In this document: positions 35,404-43,888 of the stretch, one piece after another
How positions within the stretch are numbered: position 1 is the first letter of the stretch
Layout of the letters: each line of letters starts with the position of its first letter
Assembly (NCBI GenBank): GCA_965224065.1
Contig: CBDCYF010000005.1
Location: forward strand, 1,426,001 to 1,490,000
Length of the DNA: 64,000 nucleotides
Direction: 5' to 3'
Source of the DNA: JAOTZA01 sp965224065
GTDB taxonomy: Bacteria; Acidobacteriota; Thermoanaerobaculia; Multivoradales; JAHEKO01
The notes under the pieces: model-generated
The model's database searches: none
The model's input: the letters and a program-made list of their open reading frames with translations, nothing else
What the model was told of the DNA's origin: nothing
Program-made: the position numbers and the translations under genes

Positions 35404-35787
35404 CTACACCGCCGTGCCGATAGCGCTTGTCAGAAAGCGCCCTCCTGCGATGCCTTCGGAGTCGCATCGAACAGCAACTTGCGAAAACCCTCCGCGGTCC
35501 TTGTCTGGACGAATCGCAAATACCGGGTAGGGAGGCGCTTCGGCGATCATCGCCATCTGACGAACTTCGGCACCGTCGCCTAACTGGCCACCGGCAGGCC
35601 CTCGTCCATAGTGATCCAGGTCATATCACCATCGTCGGATCGAAGTGGAGGACCCACCAAAACGTCCTTGTTGTGAATGACGGTCACCGGCGAGGACAAA
35701 TACGGTCTCTGCCCGGACCGGATGGGTAGGACCTGAGCAGCTCTGCGTAGCGTTCCGGGTGCCTCGGGATCCTCCGGCGGCGCCGCC
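35404..35787 (-). pseudogene. Degraded gene fragment of unknown family, two segments with a frame change
   Basis: Read on the minus strand, two adjoining open segments look protein-like but are in different frames and have no proper start. The first (ending 35580) reads RPYLSSPVTVIHNKDVLVG, then PPLRSDDGDMTWITMDEGLPVAS, and stops. The second (35404-35625) includes QMAMIAEAPPYPVFAIRPDK, then DRGGFSQVAVRCDSEGIAGG. One base change in the overlap near 35580-35625 would join them. I do not recognise the family. It lies in a 570-bp gap with no other supported gene. It could be chance; the second segment is the more convincing. Confidence 0.3.
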
Positions 35788-35940
35788 TAGGTTATTGAAC
35801 TCAGTGAAGCTGAAGATGGTGGGCCCCGAGCCCTCTATCAAGGAACTCCTCTCCGAATGTGTACAGCACCTGTGTCCATCAAGGCTGCCGTCTCCCTACA
35901 CGAGCCTCCGCGGAGCGTGCCTGGCACCCATCTCCCGCAG

Positions 35941-38325
35941 CTACCCGTCGCCCTCTCGCTCCATCGGGAAGAGCGCCGCCAGCAGCTCGTCGTGCTGCCC
36001 GCGCCAGCCGCCCCAGCCGGGGCTGTACGCACTGATCTGCTTGTGCAGAGGAACGTTGCTCGCGCGCAGCTGCTCGGCCAGCGCCTTCGACGCCGTCGCG
36101 GCGTTCCGCCCCTCGCCGAGATCGTAGTCGCGGGTGCTCCAAACCAGGGCCACGAGCTCCGGTCGGGAATCGGCGGCACCGATCATCTCCTCGATGCGCT
36201 CGTAAGAAGGCTCGATCGGGTAGAAGCTCTGCGCGGCAGCGCGCTGGAAGACGTCAGCGCGCTGAAGAGCGGCGTAGACCGCTGTGACCCCCGCCGAACC
36301 CGGACCCATGATGGCGCGGTTCTCGCCGTCGGTGAGGTAGTGACGATCGACGTGCGGCAAGAGCTCCTCCACCAGGAACCGGACGTAGTCGTCGACTTGC
36401 TCGCCACCGTACTCGGGGGGCGCAATGCGCGGGACGAAGACCGCAACCAGAGGCGCTACCTCGCTGCCGACGAGATTGTCGAGTGTGTTGCGCATCAGCC
36501 CGCCACGCAGGAGGTTGTCCCCATGGTTGACGACCAGGACCGGGTAGCGGATCTCGGGATCGGAGCCGTAGCCGGGCGGGCGCCACACCTGGATCTGCCG
36601 AGCGTTGTCGAGAAGCGCCGAACGGAACTGGAATGTGTCGAGCTCGCCGCGTGGCGTGTCCTCGGCCGGAGGATCCAGGTGTGGTGACTGCGGCCACCCA
36701 GGCATCCGCACCTCGGAGACCTGGTCGAAACCGTTGTCGACCGTGTGGGCATTGCGCGGGTCAGGCGCCCCCTCCTCGTAGTCGATCGCCAGCGTGTAGG
36801 TGTACTGAGCGGCGGCGTCCAACTCGGCGCTGCGGAGAAAGAGATCGGTGCCGGGGATGCGGTGGAGAGCGTTGTCAGCGCCCGGTGCGATCTCCTGGCT
36901 ATCGAGACCCACGTCCTCGGCCTCGCCGCGCCAGAAGAAGTGGGCGATGCCTCCCTCCTCGAAGAACGGAGAGGCTTCGATCCCCGCAAAGCGCGCTTCG
37001 ACCGCCGACTGGCGCTCCGACTCGGGCAGCTCGAGCGTCGCGGTCGTCCACGTCTTCAACTCGCCTAGCAGGTGCCCGGTGGGATCGACCTCGACCTCGG
37101 CGTGCCGAGGCGTCGCGGAGGTGTCGATACGGACCACCGCCAGGCGCTCCTGATTGCGCACCAGAAAATCACCGTCGACGAAGGTCGGCGTCGCGTAGTC
37201 GCCCCGCTCGAAGGTCGCAATCCGCGTGATCTCCCGGTAGCCCTCCGGCGAGGCGTCGGCCAGCACCAGATGTCCCGACTGGGCGATCACAGCCAGCTTG
37301 TCGCCTACCAGGGAGATGCCCAGCGCCCCCGGCGGGCGCGAGCGCCAGACGATCTCGCCGCTGTCGACCGCAGTACAGGTCAGGAAGCGACCAGTGAAGC
37401 CGTATAGGTGTCCCTCATGGAGCACCGGGATCGCCACCGAGTTGCCGAAAGCACGGCTCCGCCAGACCTCTTCGACGCCGCCGTCGGCGAGTCGATAGAG
37501 TGCCGAGCCGTCGAAGGAGTTGACGACGAAGCGCTCGCCATCGATCGGCGTGGCGTGTGAGGACTCCGAGTTGCGGCCGCCCCATCCGTGGAGTTGCTCG
37601 AAGAGCACCTTTCCACTCTCGGGCGCGATCCCCAAAACCTGATTGTCGGTCACTGCGACGATCGTCGATCGCCCCCCGAGCTCGGTGAGCACCGGGGTCT
37701 GATAGCGGACCGAGTCGCTGCCCGCCACCCAGCGCACCTCTCCAGTGGTGCGATCGAAAGCGGTCACCGCGCGCCCCTCACCCCCGGTCGCCACGACGAC
37801 CAGATCGTCCACTATCACCGGCGAGGTGGTGTAGCCGTAGTGGGGAGGCGTCGAGCTCGACTCGTCCAGCTGGTGGCTCCAGATCTCCCTGCCGCTCTCG
37901 AAGTCGAGCGACACCAGCCGACCGTGGCCCGAGAGCGCGTAGACGCGGTCGCCCGAGATCGCCGGGGTGCTGAGAGGACCGTCGTCGGAGCCGCTGTGAC
38001 CGGCGTACTTCGGACCGAACTCGTAGCGCCAGATCTCCTCGCCGCTGCCTCGGTCGAAGGCCGCGAGGACATCGACCTCGCCGTCCGTGAAGCCGGTGAC
38101 GGCCTTGTCATCGGCCACCGAGACATTCGAGTAGCCCGACCCGAGCTCGCGGTCCCAGGCGATCGACAGGCCGAACCCCTCCGGCCCCAACGACGCACTG
38201 GGTGCGGCGGTCCGCCGGAACTCGGAGGGACTCTGCGAGTCCTCGGCGAGTGTAGGCGCCCCCGCGAGGACGGCGAACGATAGGACGAGGCTTTGGACGC
38301 AACGACCGTTGACTCTGGCACTCAT
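35941..38325 (-). CDS. Exported PQQ-like beta-propeller fused to an alpha/beta-hydrolase esterase
   Basis: A 794-residue protein with a signal peptide (LVLSFAVLAGAPTLAED). Residues about 50-410 are a PQQ-binding-like propeller, with repeated units such as LAAFDRGSGEEIWRYEF, LVSLDFESGREIWSHQL, VTAFDRTTGEVRWVAGS and CTAVDSGEIVWRSRP. A beta linker of about 120 residues follows. The C-terminal 240 residues are an alpha/beta hydrolase of the esterase D/enterochelin esterase type (RQIQVWRPPGYGS; RYPVLVVNHGD; probable nucleophile in MGPGSAGVTA). Pairing a propeller with an esterase in one chain is unusual. There is no obvious operon partner. Confidence 0.82.
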   Translation of the reverse strand: MSARVNGRCVQSLVLSFAVLAGAPTLAEDSQSPSEFRRTAAPSASLGPEGFGLSIAWDRELGSGYSNVSVADDKAVTGFTDGEVDVLAAFDRGSGEEIWRYEFGPKYAGHSGSDDGPLSTPAISGDRVYALSGHGRLVSLDFESGREIWSHQLDESSSTPPHYGYTTSPVIVDDLVVVATGGEGRAVTAFDRTTGEVRWVAGSDSVRYQTPVLTELGGRSTIVAVTDNQVLGIAPESGKVLFEQLHGWGGRNSESSHATPIDGERFVVNSFDGSALYRLADGGVEEVWRSRAFGNSVAIPVLHEGHLYGFTGRFLTCTAVDSGEIVWRSRPPGALGISLVGDKLAVIAQSGHLVLADASPEGYREITRIATFERGDYATPTFVDGDFLVRNQERLAVVRIDTSATPRHAEVEVDPTGHLLGELKTWTTATLELPESERQSAVEARFAGIEASPFFEEGGIAHFFWRGEAEDVGLDSQEIAPGADNALHRIPGTDLFLRSAELDAAAQYTYTLAIDYEEGAPDPRNAHTVDNGFDQVSEVRMPGWPQSPHLDPPAEDTPRGELDTFQFRSALLDNARQIQVWRPPGYGSDPEIRYPVLVVNHGDNLLRGGLMRNTLDNLVGSEVAPLVAVFVPRIAPPEYGGEQVDDYVRFLVEELLPHVDRHYLTDGENRAIMGPGSAGVTAVYAALQRADVFQRAAAQSFYPIEPSYERIEEMIGAADSRPELVALVWSTRDYDLGEGRNAATASKALAEQLRASNVPLHKQISAYSPGWGGWRGQHDELLAALFPMEREGDG

Positions 38326-38470
38326 ACAGGGATCCTCCTTGCTGTGACGGTCTAATCTACGAAACGGGGACCCCCGGGTTGCACCCTTTCGGTCCGTTCG
38401 AGCGCGCGGCGCGGCTGGTGCTCGACGCGCGCTCGGCGCGTTTAAGTGCTTATTTTTGTGAATTTTACGA

Positions 38471-38491
38471 TGGTGGGCCGTGAGGGAATCG
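38471..38491. repeat. Duplicate of the tRNA-Lys 3' end
   Basis: Twenty-one bases identical to 38568-38588, the encoded CCA and T-arm side of the tRNA-Lys gene, sit 97 bp downstream of it in the tRNA's reading direction. This is the kind of trace left by an attachment site. The stretch 38326-38567 otherwise has no gene. Confidence 0.6.
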
Positions 38492-38567
38492 CTCGCCGAG
38501 CGGCGAGTGCAGCGAGCCGCGAACGCCCGAAGCCCTCACGGACACCGAAGCTGAGCAAAGCGAAGCT

Positions 38568-38643
38568 TGGTGGGCCGTGAGGGAATCGAACCCCCGACCA
38601 TCAGATTAAAAGTCTGCAGCTCTACCAACTGAGCTAACGGCCC
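38568..38643 (-). tRNA. tRNA-Lys (anticodon UUU)
   Basis: The minus strand begins GGGCCGTTAGCTCAGTTGG (D-arm TAGCTCAGTTGGTAGAGC) with an anticodon loop CTTTTAA giving TTT (Lys). The T-arm is GGGGGTTCGATTCCCTC, the acceptor is ACGGCCC, and the CCA is encoded. Confidence 0.95.
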
Positions 38644-38729
38644 CAGGAAGCGGCCGGAAGTATAGCGGAGGGAGAGGGCCGCAACGATGCGCGGCGCGCC
38701 GAGCGGGGCGCCCGGAGCGGACGCTGCTC

Positions 38730-38898
38730 GAGCTGGAGCGACGGGCGACTTCGAGGCGTCGACGGGCCGGGTCAAGCCCGGCCCCTGCACGAGCCCGAAC
38801 GGCCGGCAGGGTATCGACGGGCCGGGGCAAGCCCGGCCCCTACACAAGCCCGAACGGCCGGCAGGGCGTTGGCGGGCGGGACAAGCCCGGCCTCTACA
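38730..38898. repeat. 54-bp tandem GC-rich repeats, shared with the 28-kb cluster
   Basis: Three copies, about 54 bp apart (starting near 38764, 38819 and 38872), of a palindromic unit of the form GGGCCGGGnCAAGCCCGGCC, joined by GAGCCCGAACGGCCGGCAGG or close variants. Bases 38730-38758 match 28197-28225 with two mismatches. The copies are too few and too variable for a CRISPR, and the spacers are themselves repeated. No gene is supported in 38644-38921. Confidence 0.75.
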
Positions 38899-38921
38899 CT
38901 GTCGGTGACCGGCGGGGACCG

Positions 38922-41333
38922 TTAACCTGCGCCTTCGCCGCTCAAGCCGATCCGGGCAGGGCTCCCTGGCGCCCCGTGTTCGATAAGGAGGAGGCCGGTG
39001 CGCCGTCCGGCTGCCTTGGCGGTGAAGCGCAGGCCGATGGTGCAGCTACCGCCTGGCGCCAACGCCGGCACGCCGTCGCAGGTCCCGGGCACGATCTCGA
39101 AATCTTCAGCGTGGGTGCCACGCAGGACGATCCTGCGAATCTCCATCCAGCCTGCTCCGGGATTCTTGAGGGTCAGGGTCTCGATGGGGCTCGGCCGGCC
39201 TTGGGGCAGCGCGCCGAAGGAGAACCGCTCGGCCGAGGCCCGGAAGGCCGGTGTCGGGGGCCGGCCGCGACCGCGAATTTCGATCTCGGCGGGACTCTTG
39301 GGCCCGTTGTGCTCGATGACCAGCCGTGCCGAGCGCGCCCCGTTGGCGCTCGGCAGAAAGCGCACGGTGACGACGCAGTTTCGTCCCGGCGCCAGTCCCT
39401 GGTCGAGAGAGCAGCCGACGTTGGCCAGCCGGTAGTCGTCGGCCCCCGAGCCGAGGATCTGGAGGCGGTTGACCGCCAGGCGCGCGGTGCCGGCGTTGCT
39501 CAGGGTCAGCTTCCGGTCTTCGTGGCGGGTCCGGTAGACGTCGCCAAAGTCCAGCCGGTTGCGGTCGAGGGCGAGGCCGGCGACGATCCCGGTCCCCTCG
39601 AGCGACACTTGTACCGGCTCGATTCCCCGAGCCGGAGTCAGTTTCAACTCGGCCTGGCGCGCGCCGACCGCCTGGGGCCGGAAGGAAACTGTGACCGTGC
39701 ATTTTTGTCTTGGCCCAAGCGCTTTTTTGGCGCATCCGTTTTTGCGCACCCGGAAGGAGTCTCCGCCGGCTCCCGTCAGTTCGAGGTCGGCGAGCCGCAG
39801 CGTGCCGCTGCCGGCGTTCGAGAAGACGGCGTTTTGCGACGCGCTTTCCAAGCCGGTGCGGGTCGAGCCAAAAGACAGCGACGACGATTCGACGGCGAGG
39901 CGCGGCTGGACGCCCGTGCCGCGCAAGGCGACCTGGACGGCTTCTTCGCTTTCCCTCGCTCTGAGCTCGAGGGCCGCCCGCTGGCGCTTTTCGGCACCGG
40001 GCGCAAACACCAGGTCGACGCGGCAGTCATCGCCCGGCCCGAGCCGTCTGTTGAGGCAGGTGCCGCTGTCCACGGCGAACACCGCATCCCCGGTCAAATT
40101 CACCGCGCTCACGTTGACCGGCCCGGGCGTCGGGTTGCGAAACCGAACCGATCGGGCCGGACTCCGGGACCCCACTCGGTGCTCGCCGAAGTCGACGTCG
40201 GCGGGCTCGACCGCCAGCACCGGCCCTTCCCAAAGACCGGTCCCGACCATCGCGATACGCGCTTCCCCTTCGGGCGAGTCGTTCTGGATCGAGAGCTCGG
40301 CGGTGCGCTCACCGGCCACGCCGGGCGCGAAGGTCACGGGAAAGGAGCAGGCTTCTCCCGGGTCGAGGGTGGTCGACGGACAGCGCTTCTGGCGCTGGAA
40401 TTCCTGTGCGTTGGGACCGGCGATCCGCACCCGCCCCAGCTCGAGCGGCAGTTCCCCGATGTTCGAGATGGTGAGGGTCCGGCTGACGGCTTCCCCGTCG
40501 ACCGGCGCCGCGCCGAAATCCAATCGCTCGGGTGCCAGCCCCACTCGCGGCGCGATGGCGGTGCCCGCGACCGGCAGCGCAAACGGGCTGTTGCGAACGT
40601 TGGCCACCACCTCGAGCGCGGCCGCTCGGTCGCCCCGCGACCGCGGCCGGAAGGTAACGGAGAGGCCACAGGTGCCGCTTTCTGGAATCGCCCGTCCGAG
40701 GCAATCCGAGCCGTCGACCTCGAAGTCGTCGGCGCCGACCCCGGTGAAACGCAGCTCTTCGACCCGCAGGTCCCTCTCGCCGGCGTTGGTGAGCATCGTC
40801 TGGCTCGATTCCCCTGCCCGTCCCACCCGGGCGGCGTCGAACACCAACTCGGGCTCGGAGGCCTCGATTCTCGGTGGCGCCGGCAACAACCACCAGATGA
40901 GCGCCGCGAGCGCCGCCAGCAGGAGGATCCGGAGCGGCCAGGGCGTGCGGCGGTGAGCGCCACGGCGTGATGCCGTTTTGCGCGCCGCGGACGCCGCTGA
41001 CGCCGCAGTCGCTGCCGGCTCCGGTGCTGTCGGCCCGGCCGGCGGTCGTTCGGAGGATGCGGGAGGAGGTGGCGCCGCCGGTCGCCGTTCGGGCTCCCCG
41101 GCCGGCTCGCGAAGGGTCTCCCGAGTTGGCGCCGGCGCGTGCCGTGGCGGCGCCGGCCTCTCGTCCGGGACGTCCGGCGCACGCGGCGCCCGCGGCGCAC
41201 GCGGCGCACGCTCGGGTTCGGACGCCGCGCCCTGGTCGCCACGCAGCGGTAGATCCAACATGTCGCGCTCGACGCGCGGCTGTCGTGAACGCCGGCGGGA
41301 GCGACCGCTGCGAGGTTTTGTGGAGTCGGTCAT
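38922..41333 (-). CDS. Membrane-anchored protein with six choice-of-anchor D (ASPM-SPD2-Hydin) domains
   Basis: An 803-residue protein. The start is ATG 41333 (MTDSTKPRS). The first 125 residues are Arg/Pro/Ala-rich and disordered-looking (RAPRAPRAPDVPDERPAPPR). One membrane helix follows (LRILLLAALAALIWWLLPAPP, about 135-155). The exported part is six repeats of about 110 residues, each opening with a (L/V)-x-F-G-type strand and ending in V-x-G-x-G, most with a conserved Cys pair (for example DCLGRAIPESGTCGL; GCAKKALGPRQKCTV; GCSLDQGLAPGRNCVV). The N-terminus is probably cytosolic and the repeats face outward. The role is unknown, perhaps scaffold or surface binding. Confidence 0.85.
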   Translation of the reverse strand: MTDSTKPRSGRSRRRSRQPRVERDMLDLPLRGDQGAASEPERAPRAPRAPRAPDVPDERPAPPRHAPAPTRETLREPAGEPERRPAAPPPPASSERPPAGPTAPEPAATAASAASAARKTASRRGAHRRTPWPLRILLLAALAALIWWLLPAPPRIEASEPELVFDAARVGRAGESSQTMLTNAGERDLRVEELRFTGVGADDFEVDGSDCLGRAIPESGTCGLSVTFRPRSRGDRAAALEVVANVRNSPFALPVAGTAIAPRVGLAPERLDFGAAPVDGEAVSRTLTISNIGELPLELGRVRIAGPNAQEFQRQKRCPSTTLDPGEACSFPVTFAPGVAGERTAELSIQNDSPEGEARIAMVGTGLWEGPVLAVEPADVDFGEHRVGSRSPARSVRFRNPTPGPVNVSAVNLTGDAVFAVDSGTCLNRRLGPGDDCRVDLVFAPGAEKRQRAALELRARESEEAVQVALRGTGVQPRLAVESSSLSFGSTRTGLESASQNAVFSNAGSGTLRLADLELTGAGGDSFRVRKNGCAKKALGPRQKCTVTVSFRPQAVGARQAELKLTPARGIEPVQVSLEGTGIVAGLALDRNRLDFGDVYRTRHEDRKLTLSNAGTARLAVNRLQILGSGADDYRLANVGCSLDQGLAPGRNCVVTVRFLPSANGARSARLVIEHNGPKSPAEIEIRGRGRPPTPAFRASAERFSFGALPQGRPSPIETLTLKNPGAGWMEIRRIVLRGTHAEDFEIVPGTCDGVPALAPGGSCTIGLRFTAKAAGRRTGLLLIEHGAPGSPARIGLSGEGAG

Positions 41334-41434
41334 AGGGGTCGGCGCACGAACAACGCAAAAGATATACCAGGAGGCGCTATGACAGAATTCAGTTTCGACC
41401 GGCCTTACGACGCCAAACCCACGAAAGGAAGTCC

Positions 41435-43888
41435 TTGCCACACTCGCGCTCCCATCTGAGCGACATCCCGATCCCCGAGCAGCTTCCGCTCTACCCACTG
41501 CGCTCGACGGTCGTCTTTCCCGGCGGAGTGGCGGCGCTGCAGATCGCCGACGAGCAGAGTCTCAAGCTGGTCGACGCGATGGCGGAGGAAGACGACGTCA
41601 TCGGTCTGTTTTTTCACCTCGTCCCCTCCAACCCGATCGAGAAGCGCAGCGATCTCTCGGCCGTCGGGGTCGCCGCCAAGGTGGTGCAGACACTCAAGCT
41701 GGGCAAGGCCCGGCGGCAGCTCCTGTGCCACGGGCTGGCCAGGATCGAGTTGGCGGAGTTGACCGGCACTGAGCCGTACCTGACCGGGCGAGTCGAGATC
41801 ATGGACCGGCAGGACTCCGCCGACCGCGAGAGCAAGGGGTGGATGAGCAAGGCGCTGGCCGCCTACGAGCGGCTGGCCAGTGCCGACAAGCGCTACAGCG
41901 ACGAGACGGTCGAGGTCCTGCGGATGAACACCGAGGCCGGGCCGGACTTTTTTGCCGATTTGATGGCCTCCTTCCTCAACATCTCGCTGGACGACAAGCG
42001 GCAGCTCATCGGCAAGGTCGATCCGGTGGCGCGGCTGCGTCAGCTCCTGGAAATCACCGACCGGGAGTTCGCGCGCGTCACCCTCGAGCGCGATCTCAAC
42101 AAGAAGGCGTCGAGACAGCTCGAGGAGCGCCAGCGTGAGGTCTTTTTGCGTGAGCAGCTCAAGGTCATCCAGGAGACGTTGGGTGAGACGACCGGAACGC
42201 GGCGCGAGGCCGACGAATACGCCGCGATGATCGAGGACCTGCCGCTCGGCGACGAGGCCAAGCGGCTCCTGCAGCGCGAGTGCGACCGGCTCGGCGTGAT
42301 GTCCGAGCAATCGTCCGAGTACCCGGTCCAGAGTAACTATCTCGATACCGTCTTCGGCCTTCCCTGGTGGGAGTCGACCGACGACCTGCTCGACCTCGCC
42401 AAGGTGGCGCGGGTCCTGTCCCGCGACCACTACGGCCTGGACGAGATCAAGGAACGGTTGCTCGAGTATCTGTCGGTGGTCAAGCTCAAGGGCGGCATCG
42501 CCGGCCCGATTCTCTGTCTCGCGGGTCCGCCGGGAACCGGTAAGACCTCGATCGCCCGCTCGATCGCCGACGCGATGGAGCGCAAGTTTGTGCGCATCAG
42601 CTTGGGCGGGATCTCGGATGAGAGCGAGATCCGCGGCCACCGCAAGACCTATGTCGGCGCGATGCCGGGCAAGATCATCGCCGCCTACGATCAGGCGGCG
42701 TCGCGCAACCCGGTGATCCTGCTCGACGAGATCGACAAGATGGGCAGCTCCGGCCGCAGCGACCCGTCGGCGGCCCTTCTGGAGGTCCTGGACCCGGAAC
42801 AGAACCGGGCGTTTCTGGATCGCTACATCGGCGTGCCGTTCGATCTGTCGGACACGCTGTTCATCGCCACGGCCAACCTGATGGACGACGTGCCCGGACC
42901 GCTGCACAACCGGTTGGAGGTCCTCGACATCGCCGGCTATACCGAAGAAGAAAAGGTCGAGATCGCCAAACGCTTTATGCTGCCCAAGCTCCTCGAGTCC
43001 CACGGACTCACGCCCAAGAGCCTGCAGCTCACCCGCTCGGCCCTGGTCAAGGTGGTCCGCGGGTACACCTCCGAGGCCGGGATGCGCGGACTCGAGCGGC
43101 AGTTGGCGTCGATCTGCCGCAAGGTGGCCCGGCGCCGCGCCACACAGGGGTCAAAGGAAAGCGCGGTCACCCGGGTGACCGTGCGGCAAGTGGACAGCTA
43201 TCTCGGCCCGATCCGCTTCGAACAGGAGTTCGCGGCGCGGCGGCCCGAGGTCGGCGTGGCCACCGGCCTGGGCTGGACGGGTGCCGGTGGCGCCATCCTC
43301 TTTATCGAGGCCAGTCGCATGGACGGCGACGGCGGTGTGGAAGTGACGGGGCAGCTCGGCGATGTGATGCGCGAGTCGGTTCGCGCCGCCTACTCGTATG
43401 TCCGGTCACACGCGCGGAACCTGGAGATCCCCGCCGAGACCATCCGCAGCAGCAACATCCACATCCACTTCCCGGCGGGCGCGATCCGCAAGGACGGTCC
43501 GTCGGCCGGAATCGCGGCCGCCACCTGTCTGGCCTCGCTACTTTCGGGCAGACCGGTACGCCACGACGTGGCGATGACCGGAGAGATCACCCTGCGCGGC
43601 AAGATCCTCTCGGTCGGTGGCATCAAGGAAAAGCTGCTCGCCGCCCACCGCGCCCGCATCCGCAAGGTCCTGCTGCCGATCGGCAACCGCAAGGACATCA
43701 CCAAGGTGCCGGACGACGTGCTCAAGGCGCTCGATATCGTCTTCTGCAACCGGGTCGAAGAGGCTTGGAAGGAAGCCCTGGTCCCGCTGTTGGTGGCCGA
43801 GGAGGCCGACCTGGAGAAGATCGAGGCGCGGGAAGCTGCCCGGACGCGGCGCCGGGCGCCCCGCCGGCAACGGCCGCGAGCCCAGTAG
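41435..43888 (+). CDS. lon: ATP-dependent Lon protease
   Basis: An 817-residue protease, the usual Lon length. The N-terminal substrate-binding domain (residues 14-205) begins LPLYPLRSTVVFPGGVAALQ. The AAA+ module has Walker A GPPGTGKTS (about 365-373) and Walker B NPVILLDEIDKMG. The C-terminal protease has the Ser in KDGPSAGIA (about 690) and the Lys in GGIKEKLLAAHRA (about 730), the Ser-Lys dyad. The start is TTG 41435 after AAAGGAAG. It degrades misfolded and regulatory proteins in the cytosol. It abuts a convergent symporter gene with no intervening base, so both transcripts must end inside the other gene or depend on Rho. Confidence 0.95.
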   Translation: MPHSRSHLSDIPIPEQLPLYPLRSTVVFPGGVAALQIADEQSLKLVDAMAEEDDVIGLFFHLVPSNPIEKRSDLSAVGVAAKVVQTLKLGKARRQLLCHGLARIELAELTGTEPYLTGRVEIMDRQDSADRESKGWMSKALAAYERLASADKRYSDETVEVLRMNTEAGPDFFADLMASFLNISLDDKRQLIGKVDPVARLRQLLEITDREFARVTLERDLNKKASRQLEERQREVFLREQLKVIQETLGETTGTRREADEYAAMIEDLPLGDEAKRLLQRECDRLGVMSEQSSEYPVQSNYLDTVFGLPWWESTDDLLDLAKVARVLSRDHYGLDEIKERLLEYLSVVKLKGGIAGPILCLAGPPGTGKTSIARSIADAMERKFVRISLGGISDESEIRGHRKTYVGAMPGKIIAAYDQAASRNPVILLDEIDKMGSSGRSDPSAALLEVLDPEQNRAFLDRYIGVPFDLSDTLFIATANLMDDVPGPLHNRLEVLDIAGYTEEEKVEIAKRFMLPKLLESHGLTPKSLQLTRSALVKVVRGYTSEAGMRGLERQLASICRKVARRRATQGSKESAVTRVTVRQVDSYLGPIRFEQEFAARRPEVGVATGLGWTGAGGAILFIEASRMDGDGGVEVTGQLGDVMRESVRAAYSYVRSHARNLEIPAETIRSSNIHIHFPAGAIRKDGPSAGIAAATCLASLLSGRPVRHDVAMTGEITLRGKILSVGGIKEKLLAAHRARIRKVLLPIGNRKDITKVPDDVLKALDIVFCNRVEEAWKEALVPLLVAEEADLEKIEAREAARTRRRAPRRQRPRAQ

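Noticed and set aside
38764..38898. Possible CRISPR array
   Set aside because: Only three units, palindromic throughout, with linkers that are themselves repeated; no cas genes nearby.
41405..43003. Minus-strand frame overlapping lon
   Set aside because: Lon motifs fix the coding strand; the opposite frame is a compositional shadow.
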